This document shows positions 55,551 through 64,000 of a DNA stretch of 64,000 nt, piece by piece. The stretch is from the NCBI GenBank assembly GCA_027924585.1, contig BSBM01000600.1:15063001-15127000 (forward strand). The letters run 5' to 3'. How positions within the stretch are numbered: position 1 is the stretch's first letter; each line of letters begins with the position of its first letter. The notes below the pieces were generated by a model. It had not been told where the DNA came from and did no database searches. It saw only the letters and a program-made list of their open reading frames with translations. The DNA is from Larix kaempferi. Lineage: Eukaryota; Streptophyta; Pinopsida; Pinales; Pinaceae. Both the position numbers and the translations under genes were made by a program.

Positions 55551-55946
55551 TGTGAAGAACCTGCAATAATTAATTAATGAAAACACACAAAATAGCAGAA
55601 CTCAAAATCACTTTTATATTGATCGTGGGCCACTTCGAGGGGGAAACCTCCTTTGAGCAAGCTCAATACAAATAACTTCACGGTACCTTCATTGGTCTTA
55701 ACACAAACTTATATACTAAGTCTAAGCACCAATACCATGGGTCAATACCATGTGTCAATACAAACCATGGGCCAATACAAAATATGGATCAACAATTACT
55801 ACGGGATGACTTACAAGGCATATGCGTCCAACAACAATAATACAAACTATGGATCAACAAATACTACGGGACGACTTACAAAGCATATGCGTCCAACAAC
55901 AATATACTAAGAAAGTAAATAGAAGGGTTGACATGGGTTCCTAACA
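55551..55946 (-). repeat. Element G 5' LTR
   Basis: 396 bp. The initiator-Met primer-binding site lies two bases inside (plus-strand GCTCTGATACCA at 55537-55548). Confidence 0.9.
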
Positions 55947-55951
55947 ATAAT

Positions 55952-56143
55952 CCTTTGACAACCTTGAATTTTCTCCCAGTGGATTCATAGTCTCATCTCG
56001 GGGGTGGCACCTTGCTAAGAGATTTATGAGCAAGGAATTCTATGGTTGGGTGGAGTGTCCATCACACATAGCTAGTTGCTCAAGTATTTTCAATTCATCG
56101 AGATAAGTATTATGTTTTGTATCAAAATGAATTGGGTTATGTA
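55952..56143. other. Short unique segment between G and TRIM 2
   Basis: No gene. Part of it (about 56037-56115, TATGGTTGGGTGGA to AGATAAGTATT) loosely matches 61570-61640. Confidence 0.5.
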
Positions 56144-56496
56144 TGTTGGTAGTATGACTCTCGTTACACCAAAACCCGCAGGTGATTGGTAAACTCACCA
56201 CCCGCCAGATTTCAAGGATCCACGAGAGGCGATTAGTCCCTTGTCACGATACATCGAGGAGCGTTGACTACTTGCAAATTCGTGCAACAATCTCCCCCTC
56301 AGCGCGAGCCAAGTGTGTATCGAACTCATGACCTCTAGCTCTGATACCAATTGTTGGTAGTACGGCTGCCATTACACCAAAACCCGCAAGTGATTGGTAA
56401 ACTCACCACCGCCAAATTTCAAGGATCCACGAGAGGAGATTAGTCCCTTGTCACGATACACCGAGGAGCGCTGACTACTTGCAAATTCGTGCAACA
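56144..56496 (-). mobile_element. TRIM 2: 353-bp miniature LTR element
   Basis: Terminal direct repeats of 146 and 145 bp (56144-56289 and 56352-56496; TGTTGGTAGTA to CGTGCAACA), a perfect TSD ATGTA (56139-56143 and 56497-56501), a minus-strand primer-binding site TGGTATCAGAGCT next to the right repeat (56349-56337) and a purine tract TGAGGGGGAGA next to the left one. Only 62 bp lie between the repeats; no coding capacity. Typical TRIM/SMART architecture. Confidence 0.93.
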
Positions 56497-59400
56497 ATGT
56501 ATTGTGCATGGTTATGTATGGATGCAATTTACATATATTTACCTAAAAATTTGTATGCCTATAACTAGTTTTATGAATATACAAAAAGGGAAATTGGAAT
56601 GTTTTCCTATTCTTGTCGATTATGTGTTCAAGATGACTTGGAACCTGTCTGCGGTTCAGTTGTTATGTGTCATATCTGCATTCTTGTGTGGATGTAAAAA
56701 AAATTAATAGCTTATGGAAAGCTTGTTTAATAGCTTGTGTGGATGTAAAAATGTTTAATAGCTTGGAAAGCTTATGGAAAGCTTGAATGGAAGGCTTGAA
56801 TCCTGAAACAACTTGGTATGTGTTTGATTTGAAGTGAATATTGGCATAATTGAGCTCTAATTATGAAGTTCTTGGAGTGCTTGAGAGCTTCATAGTGTTA
56901 GTCTACGGAAATTTTGGAATGGTTTCTGAAGAACTTGTGTTGTATCTGTATTGGAGATGCAACTTTGTAAATTGAATAAGTTAAACTTAATTCTGCAAAT
57001 ATGTTCATGAATATTTTCATGTATGAACAATAATTAAATTTGCATATGAAAACTATTATGAGGATTGTTGTTGTCAACATTAATGGTATTTAATAGTAAA
57101 AGAAAACTTTTAGTGGAATTTATATTGCAGTGAAATCAAATTTCCTATGGGGATTCATTTAGCTTTGTTTAATGAAATTGCCCAAAAATTGTCTAAGTTA
57201 TAATTGTCGGATTGAAGCCAAGGAATGGCAGGTGTTCCCAGTCCAAATTCTATGTCGTAGATGGTTTTTAATCATTTTGGCTAAGTCCCAAAGTGTAGAA
57301 ACATTAAGGACTAAAATGCCTTGTTTTGCCATATTTTGCAGTTACCGTCGAATACATCAGAGCTAATTCGTTAATTTTACTAATAACAATATAAATATGT
57401 TTAATGCTTATTAACTAAAAGAAAGGGTTAATATGATTTTTATCATTAGGTGAATTTCATTTGAAGAGATGGTAAAGGCCTCCCATTCTATATGTATTAA
57501 AAAAATTAAGAGCTCAAGTGTGTGCTATCACCCCATGGACTCCATGGCATGTTGAAACCGTTGTGTGTGTTATAGTGTTGTAACGGGGTATTATATTACA
57601 CGAAACAATTGGAGCTGCGAGGAAATGTGAACAAAGTGTAGTGAAAGATGTGTAATGATAAAGAAAACTATATAAGATTAATAAGATTGTTGAGGTAGAT
57701 TGGATAATAATCTCCATAAGGAAACATTGGCAGACAGGGAAATTTCTCACCTTAGAATTATTTTGTGCATAGTGTAAGAATTGTATGCTTGAAGAGTAGC
57801 AAGTACAAATGTTATACATGTGTATGTGTATTTAATTGCTACTCGGTGAGAAAATCATAGTTAATGATCCATTGTGTGTTTGGCAGAGAGGTTGTGAATT
57901 GGATCAACTAATGATGTGGAAGAGAAATTATGTGCTAGATTAAGGAATTTGACAAAGAGAATCTCCTAACTCTCCTCTTTTTGTCATATTTATGTTTTCG
58001 GAGTTTTATAGATAGAAAATTATGGCATAGGAATGGTGAAAATGAAAGAGATTTGATAACTAGAATGCACATGCATGAGTGGGCATATTGGAAAATGACG
58101 CATAGTGCATGTGAATATGTTTGTACATACATATGATGTTGCAAATTGGTATTTTACATATGCAACGAGGCACTAGTGATAATTATTGACGTTGATGATG
58201 ATTGTATGAACAGAGATGATTGAAGCATGACTAAAGACATTGATGATGTTGTTGCATGTGACATGCAACCCTGTGAATAAAGGTTGGGACAATAAATATT
58301 TGATCAAGATTTTGGTAGAAGGATCATGTAATCATGTACAACGGACCTATTGATCAGGTAACATCAGAGAATGTGAAGGAATCCATGCAGGTAATGGTTT
58401 ATTTATGTTGATTGCATAAGTGTTGGAAAATGGGATTGGCTAAGCATCCCTTCAACCATATTTTAATCATCATAAATTATTGGTACGCATGGAATGTTGA
58501 ATGCATTTATGTGGAGAATACCCCACATGATATGATGTGATAAGTTGTGGTAGAGATAGCACATCTTATACATATGACTACCTAAAATCTAGAATGCATT
58601 CACGTGAAATTAAATAGCATGGTGTGTGTGTTGGTTGTGTTGGATATGATTTAATAACCAAAGGAAGTGATAACTTATGGTCCTAGTGTGGTATTAAATT
58701 CCATGTGAGATAGTCATGGGTAAGGCCATATTGTGGTTGGATATGGAAATGTTATAATGATACACAAGTGTCCAAGGGTCTCCCACTTGGTTTTCTTTCC
58801 TAGACAACAACCTTATTGCTAACACATAGAGACCATTGAAGGGAGAGGGTTTTCGGAGGGAACCATAGAAAGGTGAAGGGAAATGCCTTTTAGTACGCCT
58901 AAGGGACCATTTAGCGTAAAAAGGGTATATCCTAGTATTGTGTTGGACGGAAGAAGAGGGTGTTCATATTGTAGTGCAAGTATTTGGGAGGTGGTTGGAT
59001 GATGTGTTGTGGCATTGGCTAGACCTAAATCATCATCATAGAATATATGACATGGGAAAATAGCATTCATTAATCAATGCAAGGGTGCACTCAGTGAAAT
59101 GTGAATGAATAGATTGTTTAAATATGTGACTATGCACATATATGAGGGTAAATATGTTAGAATGCTTTGTGGGTAGATTGTACCATATTTCTTTGAAATT
59201 AATATGCTAATAGATGAAATGATAAATTATTGGTAAATTTATAATTCTAAGATCATTTCATAAGCTATTGTGGGTTCGGTAAAAGAATTGCATGAAAAAA
59301 GAAGTTGTGTTTTGATGGGATACAAGAATGTTATGTCAAAAGAACATAGTTGCATGAAAAGGGTCCTTTGTATATGGTAGTGAGAACAAGACATAATGAA

Positions 59401-59793
59401 GACAAGGACTATTGAATACAAAGCTGGAAGTGAGAAGAGTATGATTGTGTAATCATGAGTATCCAAACTTTTATTTGATTGCATAGATAATGTGAATGTA
59501 TCATTTAATTTTATTATGATATTGATGCATATAAATTGAATGTATTTCTTTGCATTTCGATATTGATGGTTGATAGTGATTGAATTATTTGTGTCGTAAT
59601 TCCAATATCACTTGATGGATTGTGTAAATGTTACAATGAAAGGATTATATGCATGGATACTCACAACTTGTTTAGATAATTGAAAAGTTCATATGCAAGT
59701 AGAATCGTCTTGGATATAGCAAGAGTGTAAGTCCATAATGAAGATTGGTAACTACCATGTGCTAAGGCCAAACATTATGAGAAGGATCTTATG

Positions 59794-59931
59794 TTTGTGA
59801 AATCTAGTTTTTGTATGAAACAAATTTGAAAATTTTCTTAATGAAATTTATGAGGACCTCATTTTGTGAAATCTAGTTTCTGTATGAAACGAATTTGAAA
59901 TTTTCTTACTGAAATTATTATGATGATATAT
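59794..59931. repeat. 69-bp tandem pair
   Basis: TTTGTGAAATCTAGTTT at 59794 and again at 59863, with TGTATGAAAC and GAATTTGAAA following in both. About 90% alike. Confidence 0.75.
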
Positions 59932-62034
59932 CATGGAAACTGTATGTGTATAATGTAGGTGAGATTGTGGATTTTTCTAATAAGGACAGGTGATGGTTGC
60001 TAAAAGATTGCAAGAAAAGGGGAAAGTGCTACTATAATGACATTGGAACCCTATGATAAGCCTTGATCTTTGTGAGCTACGTATATTAGAAGTTGTCAAT
60101 GGGATGCCCTAGCAGTAACACTATAAGTTGTCCTCTCATTGTGCAAAAAATCCTTGGCAAATGATTGATCACCCAAGGGATTGTTTAGTAAAGAAGGGGA
60201 TGTCTAAACCTGGGTGGTGAGTAACTACAAAGAAGAGGCATCATCGATGAGTCTATTGTGAGATATTTATGTTGTATAATAGTTGGGATCAAGAAGGCAG
60301 TGTACGTATATATACCTTAGGTGTGTCAGAGAATATAGTGAGTTGAATCTCAAGGTGGAAACCTTATGGGGCAGAGATATGTTTATACAGATAAGTATCG
60401 GGCGTATTGCATACTTTATCTTGCATCTTGAATATATACACTTCGGTTATAAAACTTGAATCTTTGTTAATGGATCAAGTGTTGCTCAAAATGGCTATGA
60501 CAGGCATGTTTTTCTTTTGATAATTGCAATAGGTATATGTTGAAATGTTGAAGGCCTTGGAGGTATTCCAATGTAGTACAAAGGAATAATTGAGCATTAT
60601 TGTCAAAGATAGTCGACAACAAGACAAAGTAGCCTTGAAGAGAAAGGCATTGAAAGCGCGGTTGAAAAGACCTGTCTAAAAGAAAGAGAACATTGAGGAA
60701 GGTGTTATTCCAAAGGGAATAGGAATGTAATATTCTCATTTTCCACCCATACAATGTATTAAATTAGATTGTGTAAAATTATGTAAATCTGCTAGTATGG
60801 ATTCCTTGTGCGGAGCTCAAGGCCCAACTAATGAATGGCTATGCATGTATGATATAAATATCTCTATATGGACCATGTGGTTAGCTTGTCAGGGAAAATT
60901 ACTTTCATGTAGTTCTGGAAACATGGGATGAATATACTTCTATGATAAATGTAAGAGTCCTTTCTTCTATGATTAGAATTTATGTTAGTTGTCTTTTCGC
61001 CATCTTCTCATCTCCTTTGTGATCTGTCACTCATTCTCCATGTAGATTTTTACACTATGTAGAGTATTCTCTTATTGTTCATTCCATTGCCATTTACCAT
61101 TACTAGTGAAATAATCGGAAATTCCAATTGGGAAGGAGAATGGCAGACATTAGAGAACAGAGAATGGCTATTGGTGAACATAAACATTAGGCAAGATAGG
61201 AACCTTTACCCGTTGTGTTTTTATACTCTTGAATGCTTGAGAAGCCATGAATAAGTGTTACGGGAGGTTCACCAACAACATACAACAGGTTGGACTCTTA
61301 TGCACGCACTGATGAGCACTATAAAGGGTTGAATTTCCTGGGGGAACTATGGAGCAGTGAAGGGAAATGCCTTCCTTGTGTTGTGTGGGGTAGTAGAATA
61401 GAATCCCATGGTTGGGATGGATGAATGATATCCATCTAATTACTCAGTGTTGAGAAGTTTGTTTGAGCATGAGAGCAAATGAGTTGTGGAATGAGAGAGA
61501 AGCTTTTAAGTGTTTCATTTTCCCTGGTGGCCTTATAGCCGACTTGAGGGTGATATCTACATCTTATACATATGGTTGGGTGGAAAATCACTCTTACATA
61601 TCCAATTGCTTGGATCTTCTTTGTTAAAAGATAAGTATTCTCTTTGTATATGAATGTGGAATGATTGTATTTCCTTCGTGTGATAGTTATGTTTATTTAT
61701 GCATGATGTATGCATAGAGTTTTATTTTTGTTGTGCTTTACATTCAAGAAATTGCTCATGCATTTCATATTTTATGAATTCGTATTATGGTCCATGGGGA
61801 AAAAATTATAAGCTTGAAATTCATAAATACCCCCTCCTATGGTCGAAATGATAGATTGGGACGTGAAAATTCACATGAAAAATTATCAAGGGGCATTATT
61901 TATATGCTTGGCCCAACAAGCCTAAGTTAGACCATCAAATGTTATGTGACTTCATGTGGAGGAATTAAGTATGTTAGAATTGAATTGTAGATTAATTTCA
62001 AGGGATCAAATTTAAATTAAAAGATGTGACAAAT

Positions 62035-62620
62035 GACATATTTTCAACTTCTCATTCTTTCTGATTCATCAAGATTGCTTTTGGGCACATAAAGAAGAGC
62101 ATACTAGATTGAGAAGGAATCTTTAGGTCCTTTGATTGTGTGCTTCATGAGGTGAAACAACATTTCTTATTTGAAATGCTTTCAAAAATAAATTTGCGTA
62201 AATAAATTTTGAAGAAACTAACAAAGACAATATATATAAACATTTAGCGGCTCTTACTCCATCTCAATTAATTTACTAAGTGTGATTGGTTTTTACAAAT
62301 AATAATCCACTTAAATAAAATGTGAAAGGGAGGTATTTCACTCTCTCAATCATTTCTGATTCACCCATATCATTTTATGGGTACAAGGCAAAGAGAATAC
62401 AAAGAATTGAGAGGGATTTTAGGTCCCTTGTTTGTGTGTACAACAAACTAATCTAAATTGCTTGAAAAGGATAAGTGCGGGAAGCAAGTGTTTAAACCAA
62501 ACAAGTCCATTCCATTTATATAGCTTAGCGGTTCTTTTCAACTTGAAAGAAATGAAGAAAGTTGTGCTCTACTCTAATGATTGATTGATAACCCCAAAGC
62601 TAATACTTAACTACCTAGGA
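62035..62620. repeat. Old ~300-bp tandem duplication
   Basis: The stretch from CTTTCTGATTCATCAAG near 62054 corresponds to CATTTCTGATTCACCCAT near 62343. AGGTCC(T)TT..TTGTGTG and TTAGCGG follow in both. Strongly diverged with indels. Confidence 0.5.
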
Positions 62621-63087
62621 AAGGAAAAAAGAAAAGTACGGTTCCCCCCCTACTTAACTAGATGATCTAATTACTAACGAAGAAAATACAAATTGTTGGT
62701 TGGTTGTTAATTTTTAGAAATTATGGACAACTGTATGAACTACAGTTTGGAGGAAAAGCAAACTAGAAAGAAAGAAATTGACTACACTCGCATGGTTCAC
62801 TAAGTAGACAATCGAGAAACCATGTGGGATAAAAAGTATAAAAAATTTGCAGGAATCTTGCGTGACCTATGAAAAGTGAGAATCGAGCGATAGCATGATT
62901 GTTAAAGAAAAAAATGGGCGAAGTGGCTTGACATAGAGGTCAAGTACTGCACAACCTAAAAAATTAAAATATTTGACTTCCAACCTACAAAAACCAATGG
63001 TTAATGATAAGATAGACAAGGTAATGGCCCTGCAACAATCCTTAAGTTAGCAACAAGAAAATAGGTAACAAAAATCAGATTTAAAAA

Positions 63088-64000
63088 CACAAAGTAGAGT
63101 CACCAATTTTGTTGTGGACAAATTGACTCAATGGTGAGCTAATTTCTCTTTCCTTGTAGGTTGCAAACAATACAACAAAACAAATGATTAGTATGACAAG
63201 TACCCATGTGTTGAAGCTAATAAACAAATAAAAGAAAACATGTGAGCTACTAACAACCAACTTACTCTATTAAAATGAGATTTAAATAAGAAATTGGAGA
63301 AAATATTCAACTTTATTGCAAATGTCCAATGGAGGCATAATACAATGGTATCACCTTGAGGAATGATGCTAGTAGGTGGAAGCCAGCACTACCTTTTGAA
63401 AGGGTCATTTAACTCTTCAAAATGCTCTCAAACAAACTTGGGAATGATAAAGAAAAATGCTTACACATTAAGGGAAGGAGTCAAGCAAACATGAAGGCTA
63501 ATAGATAATAGAATAATAGATGGAGATGATATATTCCAAGTCAATCACTGCAACATAACCTTGCTATATTTGTTTTATGAGATGCATGTCAATGGGTTTC
63601 TTTCATAGACAAAATGGAGGTCCTCAAAGAACTAGATCCAAATGTGAAAGCTTCACGGATGAAGTGCCTCTAAAGTACAAGAATGTGGCCCATTAAGGCC
63701 CACGTACTTAGTAAGTGAGCTTCATTCAACCTCTCTGGTTCACAAATTTAATTGATGATCATTAATGCACCATGGAAGTTATAAGTTCATGATTTTGTAA
63801 GGTCATATGGTTATCAAGGGATTTTCCATGCCATTTTGCTCAAGAACTAGTTCTAACAATCACATGACCTAAGTAGAACCTACAATTTGATCCTTCCTTT
63901 CCATATGTTGATTAATGATGAAAGAAAGCCTTGTGAGCTACAAAATGTATGATGATGATGTATTTCAATAATGAACATGAAAATGTCATAACTATGTGAA
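63088..64000 (-). mobile_element. Element I: start of another large LTR element, cut by the window edge
   Basis: GAGTCACCAATTTTGTTGTGGACAA at 63097 parallels the C border (GAGTCACCAATTTT...GGACAA at 50367). On the minus strand the primer-binding site TGGTGACTCTACTTTGTG is at 63105-63088, and an LTR terminus starts at 63110 (TGTTGTGGAC). The 890 bp to the edge would be its 5' LTR. The partner LTR is not in the window that I can find. Confidence 0.5.

Larger units (their letters stand above)
51610..55946 (-). mobile_element. Element G: second copy of the D-type deletion derivative
   Basis: 5' LTR 55551-55946 and 3' LTR 51610-52006 (about 5% different by eye). Primer-binding site at 55548-55537 on the minus strand, purine tract next to 52006. 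Gag and protease region at 54525-53001, pol scraps at 53000-52080. It shares four deletion junctions with D. Flanks ATCAT (51605-51609) and ATAAT (55947-55951) agree at four of five positions. It abuts TRIM 1. Confidence 0.9.
56502..63087. other. AT-rich region without recognisable genes
   Basis: About 6.6 kb. Short frames on both strands lack any motif or codon pattern I would defend. There are loose repeats: GAAGGGAAATGCCTT near 58876 and 61357; TATACATATG-containing pieces near 58569 and 61570; a 69-bp tandem pair (59794) and a ~300-bp tandem pair (62035). It may be the remains of a retrotransposon whose 5' end is the LTR at 63110, or ordinary intergenic DNA. Confidence 0.5.

Noticed and set aside
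56502-63087. Several 60-100-codon frames as small genes
   Set aside because: Lengths expected by chance in AT-rich DNA; no motifs, no repeat of coding pattern, no splice-consistent series.

Overview
The window is plant nuclear DNA made almost entirely of nested LTR retrotransposons. I see no intact host gene, no rRNA or tRNA gene, and nothing bacterial. The element types (very large Tat-like Ty3/gypsy elements with extra ORFs, chromodomain gypsy elements, a copia element, two miniature LTR elements) and heavy stop-codon decay fit a large, repeat-rich vascular plant genome. The gag and protease style of elements A and C reminds me of gymnosperm (or fern) elements; that taxonomic guess is weak.

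Layout. Bases 1-561 are the left flank. One old Tat-like element, C (minus strand), runs from 567 to 51301, bounded by ~0.92-0.96 kb LTRs and a perfect 5-bp target duplication GGATT. Without its insertions C would be about 15 kb. Inside C are: element A (2339-11159, plus; gag, protease, a second gag-like domain and a ~980-codon extra ORF, but no reverse transcriptase or integrase); element B (16773-23964, copia, plus; 551-bp LTRs with only 4 differences, a gutted coding region and a 2.5-kb series of tandem arrays); and element E (33316-46286, minus, chromodomain gypsy). E in turn holds F (35817-38339, a 2.5-kb probable solo LTR) and D (38437-42873, plus, a deleted relative of E). A block of about 5.9 kb (25084-30934) is repeated directly at 31566-37450, with 631 bp of unrelated filler between the copies. 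It contains C gag/protease, the E 3' LTR, the E integrase end and part of F.

Right of C are a 280-bp TRIM (51329-51608), element G (51610-55946, minus, carrying the same internal deletions as D), a second TRIM (56144-56496, perfect TSD ATGTA), and about 6.5 kb of AT-rich sequence without recognisable genes. From 63088 a primer-binding site and the start of an LTR related to that of C run off the right edge.

How the parts relate. C, with E inside it, is the old scaffold. F and D went into E. The tandem duplication came after E and F. A, D and G have LTR pairs about 5-6% different by eye, and B is clearly the youngest. A, B, D and G all lack enzymes needed to move, so they must have been mobilised in trans. 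Many stop codons read as C-to-T changes in CAG, CAA or CGA codons, the pattern expected of methylated, silenced DNA.
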